From: Clostridia bacterium
GTDB lineage: Bacteria > Bacillota > Clostridia > Oscillospirales > Acutalibacteraceae
Reading direction: 5' to 3'
Assembly: GCA_017432485.1 (NCBI GenBank)
Contig: JAFRJB010000095.1
Span: forward strand, 1-49,422
Length of the DNA: 49,422 bases
Position 1 is the stretch's first letter, and each line of letters opens with the position of its first letter. Shown piece after piece: positions 1-7,917 of this stretch. The notes beneath the pieces were generated by a model that was not told the origin of the DNA, did not search any database, and saw only the letters and a list, made by a program, of their open reading frames with translations. The position numbers and the translations under genes are program-made.

Positions 1-164
1 GAATGCGGAATTAAAGGTGGCAAGGCTACGCCTTGCATTTTAATGTTTCTTCACTGCGACTAGAATAACTAAAAAACACAAAAAATCTAATAACTATAGG
101 AAAATTGTGTTTAATAATTCCAGATATAGAGCGAAGCGGAACGGGTGAGGGTGTCCCTCCCAAT

Positions 165-199
165 AATTCCGAACTCCGAATTCCGAATTCCGAATTGCA
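165..199. repeat. Heptamer tandem array (AATTCCG-type)
   Basis: Five consecutive 7-base units (AATTCCG, AACTCCG, AATTCCG, AATTCCG, AATTGCA) read directly. It sits in the leader upstream of the amidohydrolase gene and is followed at once by a perfect 12-bp hairpin. It is one of thirteen such arrays in the window. Confidence 0.85.
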
Positions 200-242
200 G
201 AGCAAAACTCGTTTTGCTCTGCTCGACAAATCCTTATTTGCG
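197..242. repeat. Hairpin plus half of the CAAATAAGG palindrome family
   Basis: A perfect 12-bp stem (GCAGAGCAAAAC, 197-208, with 211-222) has a 2-base loop. It is followed by CGACAAATCCTTATTTGCG, which matches the right arm of the full-length hairpins at 8114, 38514, 38728, 40682 and 40859. The left arm is absent, so this copy looks truncated or recombined. It ends just before the ribosome binding site of the next gene. Confidence 0.7.
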
Positions 243-254
243 AAAGGAGCACCT

Positions 255-1823
255 ATGAAAGTTTTTCACGGCAATATTTTAACTTTAGATGACAAGAACA
301 CCACCGCCGCTTACTTGGTGGAAGAGGGCGGTAAAATTGCTTTTGTCGGCGATACCCTGCCCGAGCAATATGCCGCCGGTGAAGTGGTGGAATTGGGTGA
401 AAAAGCCCTCATCCCCTCGTTTGCGGATACGCACATTCACTTTGCTTCTTTTGCCACCTTCCACGCAGGGCTCAATGTCATGGAAGCGACCAGCAACAAG
501 CAGATTTTAGAGATGTTAAAAACCTACGCTGCCACAGCAAAAGAAAAACTGCTCATCACCTTCGGTGCTTCCCCCTACTCGGTAGAAGAAGGCAGGCTCG
601 TTAACCGCGAAGAGCTTGACAGCGTTTGCCCCGACAAGCCCGTTTTTATGGTTAAATACGACGGTCACGCCTGCGTGGTCAACACGCCGCTGCTCAAAAA
701 AATCGAGAAGAAAGTGTGCAACCTGCGCGGCTATCACCCCGATACGGGCGAAATGAACCAGGAAGCGTTCTTTGCCGTCAGCGACTATGTGACCAACTCC
801 ATCCCGATTTTAAGCTTGGTCAAAAATATGCAAAAAGCCGCCGACTTTATGGCCTCTAAAGGTATCGGCATGATTCACACGGTCAGCGGTGTCGGCTTTA
901 CGGCGGATATGGATGTGGATATGGAGCGCTGGTGCGGCAGAGGCTTTGAAAACGGCATGCAGCTGCGTGTCTTTATGCAGACAATGACTGTCAAAAATGC
1001 GCTCAAGCGCAAGCTGCCGCGCATCGGCGGCTGCTTTGCCTGCGCGCTGGACGGCTGCTTCGGTTCCGAAGATGCCGCAATGAATGAACCCTATGAAGGC
1101 GGCGATAACAGCGGTGTGCTCTACTATAGCGATGAGCAGGTCATTGCCTTTTGTAAAGAAGCCAACCGCGCCGGTTTGCAAATAGAAATGCATGCCATCG
1201 GCGATAAGGCGTTTGACCAGGCAACCCGCGCGCTCAAAGCAGCGCTCGATGATTTCCCGCGCGCCGACCACCGCCACGCGATTATTCATGACTGCCTCCC
1301 GACAGAAGAAGGCATTAAAATCTGCGCCGATTACCACATCGCCATGCCGGTGCAAACCGCCTTTATCGACTGGCGGCAGGAACCGGATGCTTACTTGGAA
1401 AAAATTCTCGGTAAGGAGCGCTGCGCGAAGCTCAACCCGATTAAAACATTTTTAGATAACGGCATTGTTATGGGCGCAGGGTCAGATGGTCCCTGTACCT
1501 CTCCCGACCCGATTGTGTGGCTGCACAAGGCGTGCAATCACGCCGTGCCGGAGCAGTCCATCGGCGTGTATGAAGCGCTGCGCATGTGCACGTATAACGG
1601 CTATTGGCTGACATTTGATGAAGCCGAGCGCGGCAGTTTGGAAGCGGGCAAAATCGCGGATATGGTCATCCTCTCCGAGAACCCTTATGCGATTCCCGTC
1701 ACCGAACTCAAGCGCCTGCAAGTCGAGCAGCTCTACCTGCAGGGCGAGAAATACCGCCCCTGCCAACAAGGCGCCGTCGGGCAAATATTCTCGGGCATGA
1801 AAAATAAATCAGCTAAAATTTAG
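255..1823 (+). CDS. YtcJ-like amidohydrolase (metal-dependent hydrolase)
   Basis: A 522-residue cytoplasmic protein of the amidohydrolase family 3 (YtcJ) type, a TIM-barrel metal hydrolase with a small beta-sandwich built from both ends. Visible are the HIH metal motif at residues 60-62 (FADTHIHF), a later MHAIGDKAF histidine, an IIHDC histidine and the GAGSDGP aspartate near the C terminus, all in the order expected of the family. Substrates of YtcJ relatives are poorly defined (amides, ureas, carbamates), so no reaction is assigned. An upstream in-frame ATG at 105 exists, but translation from it would run through repeat DNA. The ATG at 255 has GAAAGGAG eight bases upstream and starts the conserved MKVFHGNILTLD region. 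The gene appears monocistronic and ends inside a hairpin. Confidence 0.85.
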   Translation: MKVFHGNILTLDDKNTTAAYLVEEGGKIAFVGDTLPEQYAAGEVVELGEKALIPSFADTHIHFASFATFHAGLNVMEATSNKQILEMLKTYAATAKEKLLITFGASPYSVEEGRLVNREELDSVCPDKPVFMVKYDGHACVVNTPLLKKIEKKVCNLRGYHPDTGEMNQEAFFAVSDYVTNSIPILSLVKNMQKAADFMASKGIGMIHTVSGVGFTADMDVDMERWCGRGFENGMQLRVFMQTMTVKNALKRKLPRIGGCFACALDGCFGSEDAAMNEPYEGGDNSGVLYYSDEQVIAFCKEANRAGLQIEMHAIGDKAFDQATRALKAALDDFPRADHRHAIIHDCLPTEEGIKICADYHIAMPVQTAFIDWRQEPDAYLEKILGKERCAKLNPIKTFLDNGIVMGAGSDGPCTSPDPIVWLHKACNHAVPEQSIGVYEALRMCTYNGYWLTFDEAERGSLEAGKIADMVILSENPYAIPVTELKRLQVEQLYLQGEKYRPCQQGAVGQIFSGMKNKSAKI

Positions 1824-1830
1824 CTGATTT
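1806..1830 (+). terminator. Hairpin overlapping the amidohydrolase stop codon
   Basis: A perfect 12-bp inverted repeat (AAATCAGCTAAA, 1806-1817, with 1819-1830) contains the TAG stop codon. No strong T-run follows, so it may act together with the next hairpin. Confidence 0.5.
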
Positions 1831-1838
1831 ATCAAGCA

Positions 1839-1859
1839 ACAGGTTACAGGCAACAGAAA
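1839..1859. repeat. Heptamer tandem array (ACAGNNN-type)
   Basis: Three 7-base units (ACAGGTT, ACAGGCA, ACAGAAA) lie between the two hairpins downstream of the amidohydrolase gene. It is a weak member of the window-wide heptamer family. Confidence 0.55.
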
Positions 1860-1860
1860 A

Positions 1861-1896
1861 GCAGGGATATATTGATATTCATCAATATATCCCTGC
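1861..1896. terminator. Bidirectional terminator hairpin, 16-bp stem
   Basis: GCAGGGATATATTGAT (1861-1876) pairs perfectly with 1881-1896 around a 4-base loop. It is followed by TTTATTTA on the plus strand and, on the minus strand, by CTTTTCTG. It lies between the convergent amidohydrolase and DUF3592 genes. The core GATATATTGA recurs in the hairpin at 5793-5830. Confidence 0.75.
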
Positions 1897-1908
1897 TTTA
1901 TTTATGTT

Positions 1909-2316
1909 TTATGCCTGCGAAAGATTTCTGTTTTTTATTATCACGATAAGGCTGATAACTGCACCTGCGCAGCCTATTCCCATCGTTATAAAGCCGCCAA
2001 TCATATCACCGGCACTCAAAATCTCTTTGGGATTATCCGGATTATAGTGGATTTTTACCTCTTTTCCGATATGGTTCAATGAAGAATATTCTTCCACCCT
2101 GACAATATATTTTTTGCCTTGTGCTTCATATCGGTAAGTCGTGTATCCGCCTTTGGCGGGCTCTGCCAAGCGCACAATTTGGGCGGTCGTTTCCACATAA
2201 TTTTTCGGCAAACTCACTTGTTGTTTAATACCGAATCCGATAACCACCAAGCATGCCACCAAGACGATTCCCGCAGCAATCCTTTTTAGCAGCGGGTTTG
2301 TGATTTCAAATTGCAT
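1909..2316 (-). CDS. Small two-helix membrane protein, DUF3592-like
   Basis: A 135-residue protein with a hydrophobic helix at about residues 12-30, an extracytoplasmic beta-rich segment of about 70 residues (motifs YTTYRYEAQGKKY and IHYNPDNPKEI) and a second helix at about 105-128. This arrangement and the 'YNPxNP' motif are typical of the DUF3592 family, whose role is unknown. The start at 2316 is preceded by AGAAGG eleven bases upstream. It begins 23 bases after the stop of the AlaX-like gene on the same strand, so the two are probably co-transcribed. The shared terminator is at 1861-1896. No function can be assigned from the sequence. Confidence 0.75.
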   Translation of the reverse strand: MQFEITNPLLKRIAAGIVLVACLVVIGFGIKQQVSLPKNYVETTAQIVRLAEPAKGGYTTYRYEAQGKKYIVRVEEYSSLNHIGKEVKIHYNPDNPKEILSAGDMIGGFITMGIGCAGAVISLIVIIKNRNLSQA

Positions 2317-2339
2317 CTTATTTTAACCTTCTCATTGCA

Positions 2340-3482
2340 TCAATGCGCAAAAAAATCTTGTATCTCTTCCAAGCGCGCACAATAAGTGCCTCTTGCCATA
2401 TTATCGCGCCCGCCGCCTTTGCCGGCAAGTGCCAGGTTGGCGGCTTTGACAAGCGGCGCAATATCTGTTTCTTTGGCAGTCATCACATAGCGGTAGGCGC
2501 TGTTGTCATCGCCTTCGAGCACCACAATGATACCGCCGACCTTTTCTTTTAAGCTGTCGGCAAACAGGCGCAAATCATCGCCCTTAAACTCACACACGGC
2601 AAGGTAGTCGCCGGCGGTCGGCGCGACTGCCGCCACCGCTTGGGCCACAGCCTTGCGCTTGAGGCCGACCAGTTCATATTCCGCCGCTTCTTTCGCCGCT
2701 TTGAGTTTTTCTACCGCTGCGGCGGTTTTTTCTATTTTCGCGCACAACAGGTGTGAAATCGACTGTGCCTGCTCTAAGAGCATTCCATAGTGCTCCAGCG
2801 CGCGCTCACCGCACTGTATCCACAGCTTGGTGCCGCCTTTGTAGCTTTCGCTGCCGGTAATCTTAATGAGCCCCACCTGCCCCGTGCGCGCGCAGTGCGG
2901 CGCGCAACAGGCGCACACATCGGTGCCCTCAATTTCCACTAAGCGCACATTTTCCGTCAACTCCAGCTTGGAGCGATAATCAGTTTTTGCCAAAATCGCG
3001 GCATCGGGGTAATAGGCGCGCACAGCGGCATTTTTAAAAACCGCCGCATTGGCTTCTTTTTCCACCTGCGCGAGCAGCGCCGCATCTAAGGGCACATTAA
3101 AAGCAAGTGTCGTTTCACTGTCGTTAAGCGAAAACGAAATATTATCCGCTCCCGTGTGCTTGTGAATGATGCCGGAAACAATATGTTCTCCCGTGTGATT
3201 TTGCATGCGCGAAAAGCGCTGTTCCCAGTCGAGTTTGCCGCATACCGTGCCGGTGATTTCTTCTTTTAAATAGTGGTAAATCACCCCGCCCTGTTCCTGC
3301 ACATCCAAGACCTTTTTGCCGCCAAGCGTGCCGCTGTCTGCCGGCTGCCCGCCGCCTTCAGGGAAAAACGCGGTTTTATCTAAAACCACCGCATAGCGCT
3401 TCCCCTGCTTTTCGCAGGAAAGCACCTGCGCTTCAAATTCTTTTATAAACGCATCTTCATCAAATAAACGAATGGTTTTCAT
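2340..3482 (-). CDS. AlaX-type alanyl-tRNA editing protein with DHHA1 domain
   Basis: A 380-residue stand-alone relative of the editing half of alanyl-tRNA synthetase, expected to hydrolyse mischarged Ser- or Gly-tRNA(Ala) in the cytoplasm. The N-terminal editing domain shows the HTGEHIVSGIIH zinc histidines and the CACCAPHCARTG Cys/His pair. A coiled-coil-like KLKAAKEAAEYEL stretch follows. The C terminus has the GKGGGRDNMARG motif typical of DHHA1 domains. The longer frame opens at 3545, but AAGGA lies 4-7 bases before the ATG pair at 3485/3482. MKTIRLFDED is therefore the more likely start. It is probably co-transcribed with the downstream DUF3592-like gene. Confidence 0.85.
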   Translation of the reverse strand: MKTIRLFDEDAFIKEFEAQVLSCEKQGKRYAVVLDKTAFFPEGGGQPADSGTLGGKKVLDVQEQGGVIYHYLKEEITGTVCGKLDWEQRFSRMQNHTGEHIVSGIIHKHTGADNISFSLNDSETTLAFNVPLDAALLAQVEKEANAAVFKNAAVRAYYPDAAILAKTDYRSKLELTENVRLVEIEGTDVCACCAPHCARTGQVGLIKITGSESYKGGTKLWIQCGERALEHYGMLLEQAQSISHLLCAKIEKTAAAVEKLKAAKEAAEYELVGLKRKAVAQAVAAVAPTAGDYLAVCEFKGDDLRLFADSLKEKVGGIIVVLEGDDNSAYRYVMTAKETDIAPLVKAANLALAGKGGGRDNMARGTYCARLEEIQDFFAH

Positions 3483-3531
3483 CATTTCTTCCTTATCCAT
3501 TTCTATCGGGTAAGGGCGGAGCCCTTCATCA

Positions 3532-3566
3532 ACTCCACTCTTCACACTCCAAACTCCTAACTTTGG
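3532..3566. repeat. Heptamer tandem array (ACTCCNN-type)
   Basis: Five 7-base units (ACTCCAC, TCTTCAC, ACTCCAA, ACTCCTA, ACTTTGG) run straight into the hairpin at 3565-3590, the same array-plus-hairpin layout seen elsewhere. Confidence 0.65.
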
Positions 3567-3590
3567 GGCACCCTCAATAGAGGGTGCCCC
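3565..3590. terminator. GC-rich hairpin downstream of glnN
   Basis: GGGGCACCCTC (3565-3575) pairs perfectly with 3580-3590 around an AATA loop, directly downstream of the glutamine synthetase stop. No T-run follows on the minus strand, so termination there would be weak; it may instead stabilise the transcript end. Confidence 0.5.
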
Positions 3591-3600
3591 TGACGGCTCT

Positions 3601-5697
3601 TTATTCTTTCACACTTAATAACAAATCTCCGTAAGTCGGGAAAGGCCATCTGTAGCGCGGCGATGCAAATTCAATCACATCGGCAGGCTTTCTGAGTGCC
3701 TTCATCAGCGGCAAAACCTTATCGCAATAAAATCTTGCCTGCGCGTGAATATCTTCAATTTTTTCCGCTTCGTGCACAGCGCTTTCAAGTTCTTCCGTGG
3801 CGCGGTAAACGAGTTCGGACTGCTCGGCAAGCTTAAACGCCAAATCATCCTCGGCAAAGGTGGATATGTGCGCATTTGCCGCGCGCTTGGCAGTGGAAGC
3901 TTCGCACAGCTCTTTGGTGTATTCAATCGACATCGGAATAATTTCCTTCTGGCTCATCTTGACCATGGAGGAAGCCTCGATGTGAATGATTTTTGAGTAG
4001 TTTTCGAGATAAATTTCGTAGTTCGCTTCTAATTCTTCGCGGGTATAAACCCCGTATTTTTCATAGAGCGCCACATTCTTTTCATCGAGCAAATGCTCGA
4101 CCGCATCCACCGTTGTCTTGAGGTTAAGAAGCCCTCTGCGCTCGGCTTCGGCTTCCCAGGCTTCATCGTAACCGTTACCGTTAAAGATAATGCGCTTGTG
4201 GGCTTTAATGGTGCGCTTGAGTAAATCGTGCACCGTTTTGTCAAAGTCCTCCGCCTGCTCAAGTTCGGTGGCAAATTCATCTAACTCTTTTGCTACCGCC
4301 GTGTTGATAACAACATTTGCATCTGCAATCGACTGGTTGGAGCCGACCATGCGAAATTCAAACTTATTACCGGTAAAAGCAAAGGGCGATGTGCGGTTTC
4401 TGTCGGTATTGTCTTTGGGTAAATCCGGCAGCACGACAGCGCCGATATCCATCTTTTCGCCGGCTTTGTCTTTGTGGTGCGCATCGTTTTCAATCGCTTC
4501 GAGCACGGCATCCAAATCATCACCCAAGAACATGGAAATCACAGCGGGCGGGGCTTCATCCGCACCGAGTCTGTGGTCGTTGCCGGCGCTTGCCGCGGAA
4601 ATCCTAAGCAAATCCTGATACTCATCCACCGCTTTAATGACCGCGCACAAAAAGACCAAAAACTCGGCATTTTCACTCGGTGTTTTGCCCGGGTTTAAGA
4701 GGTTAAAACCCGTATCGGTCGACAGTGACCAGTTGTTGTGCTTGCCCGAACCGTTAACACCCGCAAAGGGTTTTTCGTGCAACAAGCAAACCATACCGTG
4801 CTTGAGTGCAACGCGCTTCATCACTTCCATCGTCAACTGATTTTGGTCGGTTGCTAAGTTAGTGGAAACAAAAATCGGGGCAAGCTCATGCTGGGCGGGC
4901 GCCACTTCATTGTGCTTGGTTTTTGCCATAATACCGAGCTTCCACAGTTCTTCATTGACTTCATCCATAAAGTCGGAAACGCGCCCTTTGAGCGAACCGA
5001 AATAGTGATCGTCAAGTTCCTGCCCTTTGGGCGGATTGGAACCGAACAAAGTTCTGCCGGTGTAGGTAATATCTTTTCTTTTATACGCTGCCTCTTTGTC
5101 GATGAGGAAATACTCCTGCTCGGCGCCGACGGTAGATTCAATTTTCTTAATATCCGTAAAACCGAAGAGCCTGACAATGCGCAACGCCTGTTTGCTGACC
5201 GCTTCCATTGAGCGCAGCAGCGGTGTTTTCTTATCCAATGCGTGCCCGCCGAACGAGCAAAACGCGGTCGGAATGCACAACACGCCGTTTTTAATAAAGG
5301 CGTAAGAAGTCGGGTCCCAGGCAGTGTAGCCGCGCGCTTCGCAAGTGGTGCGCAAGCCGCCGTTCGGGAAGGAAGAAGCATCCGGCTCACCCTTAATGAG
5401 CTCTTTACCGGAAAACTCCATCATCACTTGCCCGTTGGGTGCCGGGGCAATAAAAGCATCGTGCTTCTCTGCCGTGGCACCGGTCAAAGGCTGGAACCAG
5501 TGGGTATAATAGACCGCACCGTTTTCAATCGCCCACTCCTTCATGGCAGTGGCAACTTCCGCAGCGATATCTTCGCTGAGCGGTGCGTTTTCATCAATTG
5601 TTTTTTTGAGCGCTTTATAGGTCGCTTCGGGCAGTCTCTGCCGCATGACCGCTTCATTAAAGCACTTAGAACCAAATAACTCGGGTATGTTTTTCAT
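3601..5697 (-). CDS. glnN: Glutamine synthetase type III
   Basis: A 698-residue type III glutamine synthetase, which makes glutamine from glutamate, ammonia and ATP in the cytoplasm. The length fits GSIII (about 700-730 residues) rather than GSI (about 450). Visible motifs include FGSNPPKGQELDDHYFGS, EVAPAQHELAPIF, NGSGKHNNWS and NRTSPFAFTGNKFEFRM, covering the metal, glutamate and ATP sites. The C terminus is the long helical GSIII-specific tail. The frame opens at 5712, but the ATG at 5697 has AAAGGGG at the right distance and starts MKNIPELFGS. The gene is monocistronic, with a predicted promoter just upstream. No GlnR-like operator was recognised. Confidence 0.95.
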   Translation of the reverse strand: MKNIPELFGSKCFNEAVMRQRLPEATYKALKKTIDENAPLSEDIAAEVATAMKEWAIENGAVYYTHWFQPLTGATAEKHDAFIAPAPNGQVMMEFSGKELIKGEPDASSFPNGGLRTTCEARGYTAWDPTSYAFIKNGVLCIPTAFCSFGGHALDKKTPLLRSMEAVSKQALRIVRLFGFTDIKKIESTVGAEQEYFLIDKEAAYKRKDITYTGRTLFGSNPPKGQELDDHYFGSLKGRVSDFMDEVNEELWKLGIMAKTKHNEVAPAQHELAPIFVSTNLATDQNQLTMEVMKRVALKHGMVCLLHEKPFAGVNGSGKHNNWSLSTDTGFNLLNPGKTPSENAEFLVFLCAVIKAVDEYQDLLRISAASAGNDHRLGADEAPPAVISMFLGDDLDAVLEAIENDAHHKDKAGEKMDIGAVVLPDLPKDNTDRNRTSPFAFTGNKFEFRMVGSNQSIADANVVINTAVAKELDEFATELEQAEDFDKTVHDLLKRTIKAHKRIIFNGNGYDEAWEAEAERRGLLNLKTTVDAVEHLLDEKNVALYEKYGVYTREELEANYEIYLENYSKIIHIEASSMVKMSQKEIIPMSIEYTKELCEASTAKRAANAHISTFAEDDLAFKLAEQSELVYRATEELESAVHEAEKIEDIHAQARFYCDKVLPLMKALRKPADVIEFASPRYRWPFPTYGDLLLSVKE

Positions 5698-5749
5698 AGG
5701 AACCCCTTTCAAAATTCGAAATTTTAAATCCTAAATTTCTCCATTATAT

Positions 5750-5778
5750 ATAATATTATATTATTGTTTTTTATGCAA
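5750..5778 (-). promoter_or_regulatory. Predicted SigA promoter of glnN
   Basis: On the minus strand TTGCAT (5773-5778) lies exactly 17 bases from TATTAT (5750-5755) in very AT-rich DNA. A second TATAAT is found at 5744-5749. Transcription would start roughly 40-50 bases before the glnN start codon. Confidence 0.55.
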
Positions 5779-5792
5779 GCAAAATCTTTTTT

Positions 5793-5830
5793 ATGCCCGA
5801 TATATTGATGTTCGTCAATATATCGGGCAT
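5793..5830. repeat. 16-bp hairpin sharing a core with 1861-1896
   Basis: ATGCCCGATATATTGA (5793-5808) pairs perfectly with 5815-5830 around a 6-base loop. The inner GATATATTGAT...TCAATATATC is the same as in the hairpin at 1861-1896, with different outer bases. It lies upstream of the glnN promoter and downstream of the barrel-protein terminator. Confidence 0.6.
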
Positions 5831-5839
5831 AAAAAGCAG

Positions 5840-5871
5840 CGAGCCGTTTTGAGAATAACTCAAACGGCTCG
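5840..5871 (-). terminator. Terminator of the cobalamin-riboswitch operon
   Basis: CGAGCCGTTTTGAG (5840-5853) pairs with 5859-5871 with one bulged base. Reading on the minus strand the stem is followed by CTGCTTTTTA. It lies 47 bases beyond the stop codon of the barrel protein. Confidence 0.75.
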
Positions 5872-5917
5872 CTTAAGGGGGCGTAAAGAAGGCTTAGCTT
5901 CTTACGATAAGTTTTTA

Positions 5918-6955
5918 TTATTTTTCCTTCTTGCGCGTAGCAATCACAACACCGAGTGCCAATACCGCAACACCGGCAATGCCGCATGCGGCAAGGCTGT
6001 CGCCGGTAGCGGGGGTGGACTGCTGTGCACTGCTGTCGGCAGCTGTGGTTGCTGTTTTGGTATCCGCTTCCGGAGCGGCAGTGGTATCAGGCTCCGGGTC
6101 ATCTTGACAACAGCGCGCATTGTAATAGACGAGTGCCTTGAGTGCATCTCTGGTGGCATAGTTGTCCGCCTCACCGCCGAGTGCATAGGCAAAGCCGCCG
6201 CTTTCGGTGCCGAAATTATCCACTAATAAAGCGTAAACTTCATCGGCTTTTTCCTGATTGTTTAAAACCGCGTACATAAACAGCGCGGAAGCGGTGGAGT
6301 TGCCGTTGGCATCTGTGCCGTAGTCTGCCAGGTAATAATAGCCCTTATCTACTCTGGTGGTTTCCACCACATCCACTGCATCTTTTTCTAATTCTTCATC
6401 CAATATCATAGCGGCAAAATTGGAAGTATTATCGCTGCCATAGCCCCAGTAGTTGTAGCCTTGACCCTTTGTATAATCTTCTGTCAACTTGGCTTGCACC
6501 TGCTCGAGATAGGTTTCATCATCCGCAAAACTAATCACAAAGAAATAATTGTACGGGGAATCCACATCCAAACCTGCATCGGCAGTTTTTTGCTCCAAGT
6601 CAATTTTGCTGCTGTCGTTGAGTTCAAACTCATTCACATTGACACCGAGTTCATCCAAACATAACCCCGCCAAAGCAATTCTGTCGGCAGTGTTCATTGT
6701 GCCGGCTTCAAAAGCATCTTTAACGCTTTGGATATAGGCATCTTTAAACTGTGCACCATCACCAAATGCATAAAGGTAGAGCAGGAAATCGTAACTGTCC
6801 GCTGCGGTAAATTCTGTTTTTGAACCGTAGAGAAAATCTCTTGCCGCTACTATCTTTGCCATGACTTCATCGCTCTTCTCACTTGCAAACGCCGCCATGG
6901 GAAGCAGGCTGATGATGAGAAGAATACTTAAAGTGATTGCAATAATCTTTTTCAT
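5918..6955 (-). CDS. Surface alpha/alpha-barrel protein resembling the transcobalamin alpha domain
   Basis: A 345-residue exported protein with a signal peptide at residues 1-24 (MKKIIAITLSILLIISLLP, cut near AFA-SE). Residues about 30-290 are helical repeats with prenyltransferase/squalene-cyclase-like motifs (GYNYWGYGSDNTSNFAAM and GGFAYALGGEADNYATRDAL), as in alpha6/alpha6 barrels and the alpha domain of intrinsic factor and transcobalamin. A Thr/Ala-rich stalk follows, then TPATGDS, a hydrophobic helix and RKKEK, a sortase-type anchor with Thr in place of Leu. AAGGAGGAAC precedes the start. It begins 13 bases after the stop of the DUF4430 lipoprotein gene, and both lie behind a cobalamin riboswitch. 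Binding of cobalamin or a related corrinoid is inferred from this context. Confidence 0.75.
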   Translation of the reverse strand: MKKIIAITLSILLIISLLPMAAFASEKSDEVMAKIVAARDFLYGSKTEFTAADSYDFLLYLYAFGDGAQFKDAYIQSVKDAFEAGTMNTADRIALAGLCLDELGVNVNEFELNDSSKIDLEQKTADAGLDVDSPYNYFFVISFADDETYLEQVQAKLTEDYTKGQGYNYWGYGSDNTSNFAAMILDEELEKDAVDVVETTRVDKGYYYLADYGTDANGNSTASALFMYAVLNNQEKADEVYALLVDNFGTESGGFAYALGGEADNYATRDALKALVYYNARCCQDDPEPDTTAAPEADTKTATTAADSSAQQSTPATGDSLAACGIAGVAVLALGVVIATRKKEK

Positions 6956-6968
6956 TGTTTGTTCCTCC

Positions 6969-7646
6969 TTAGTTTTTGTAAATGAAGTTTATCACATCAC
7001 CATCCGAAAGCGCGTATTTATCGCACGCCTTCGGCGGATATTTCCCGTTTACGGTGTAAGTCCAGCCGCTGGTCTTGCTTGTATCTTTCTCGGCAAGACC
7101 GCCGATAGCGCTGACATACATCCCATACATTGTCTTACTTGCCACCATGTCAACACCATTGGCATCACAACATTTGACCAGCGCTTCATACACATTTGCG
7201 CCGTTGCTCACACTGACCCCTGCGCCTTTCAAAAAATAGCCGGATTTCGGCAGCCCCTCCACTTTACCGACTGCCTGAGAGCAGTCAATCGTAAAGCTGA
7301 CTGCCAATGCCTGTTTTTGACTTGTCGGCTGTTTGGTGGTCGGTTTTTTGGTGGGTGAAGGTGTTTTGGTGGTGGGCTTTTTGCCGGAAGATGTTGCTTT
7401 TTCTTTTGCAGAAGTCGCCTTATCCCCGGCAGTGGTTTTTTTGTTCTTGGCGGTGGTTTTTTTATCGCCCTTTTTGGCAGCAGTCGTCTCCTCTTTGCTC
7501 CCTGCCGCAGCAGTAGTGCTGCTCTGCACCTGACTTTGCGCAGCAGTGGTGCCGGTGTCGCCCCCGCTTCCCGCCTTTTTGGAACAGGCGCAAATGCCTG
7601 CCGCCATCAATAGCGCCAAAAAGATACTAACGCCTTTTTTGAACAT
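6969..7646 (-). CDS. DUF4430 lipoprotein (transcobalamin C-terminal domain-like)
   Basis: A 225-residue lipoprotein with a signal peptide and lipobox LMAAGICAC, so it is predicted to be lipidated at Cys21 on the outer face of the membrane. Residues about 25-110 are a low-complexity Thr/Lys/Ala stalk. The C-terminal ~115 residues match the DUF4430 fold: VSFTIDCSQ, YEALVKCCDANG, SGWTYTVNGKYPPKACDKY and LSDGDVINFIYKN. DUF4430 corresponds to the small beta domain of eukaryotic transcobalamin and intrinsic factor. The start codon lies directly after the T-run of a riboswitch terminator. It is the first gene of a two-gene operon with the barrel protein. Cobalamin capture at the surface is inferred. 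Confidence 0.8.
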   Translation of the reverse strand: MFKKGVSIFLALLMAAGICACSKKAGSGGDTGTTAAQSQVQSSTTAAAGSKEETTAAKKGDKKTTAKNKKTTAGDKATSAKEKATSSGKKPTTKTPSPTKKPTTKQPTSQKQALAVSFTIDCSQAVGKVEGLPKSGYFLKGAGVSVSNGANVYEALVKCCDANGVDMVASKTMYGMYVSAIGGLAEKDTSKTSGWTYTVNGKYPPKACDKYALSDGDVINFIYKN

Positions 7647-7672
7647 AAAAAAACCTCGCTCTCAGAGCAAGG
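7647..7672 (-). terminator. Riboswitch expression platform: terminator overlapping the SD and touching the ATG
   Basis: On the minus strand CCTTGCTCT pairs with the downstream GAGCGAGG (7654-7672). Seven T residues (7647-7653) follow, and the DUF4430 start codon is the next base. The 3' arm GAGCGAGG is also the only purine-rich ribosome-binding candidate. Folding could therefore both end transcription and hide the ribosome site. Confidence 0.75.
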
Positions 7673-7743
7673 ATACACAAAGAAGGCGAGCCGCGTCGCC
7701 ATTGCTACTCTTTATCATTGCCCTAAAGAATACACACTAAGTA

Positions 7744-7897
7744 AACTACGGCTCGTCTCCTGACTTATGAAGGGCAACAGCCCCGAGGTGCCTTCTTTTG
7801 CAATGGCAAACCCTCTTTACTCAAATACAGTAATGGCGATTGTGCGAGATTCTCACTCGCTTCCGATTTACGCTTTTCTTACAAAGCCACCATAGTT
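7744..7897 (-). ncRNA. Cobalamin riboswitch aptamer
   Basis: Reading the minus strand, the hallmarks of the B12 aptamer appear in order. These are a closing P1 stem (AACTATGG at 7890-7897 with CCGTAGTT at 7744-7751), GTGAGAATCTCGCAC (7842-7856), ATTACTGTA nearby, and AAGTCAGGAGACGAGCC (7750-7766), which matches the conserved B12-box region. It lies between a consensus promoter and the terminator at 7647-7672, ahead of the DUF4430 and barrel genes. High cobalamin would be expected to switch the operon off. Which cobalamin form is sensed cannot be told from this reading. Confidence 0.9.
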
Positions 7898-7917
7898 CAT
7901 TTAATTTTAACAGAATT

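Noticed and set aside
105..254. Longer N terminus for the amidohydrolase
   Set aside because: The extra 50 codons translate heptamer and hairpin repeats; the ribosome site and the conserved start lie at 255.
5724..5987. 87-codon minus-strand frame
   Set aside because: It runs through the terminator hairpin, another palindrome and the glnN promoter, and has no recognisable family.
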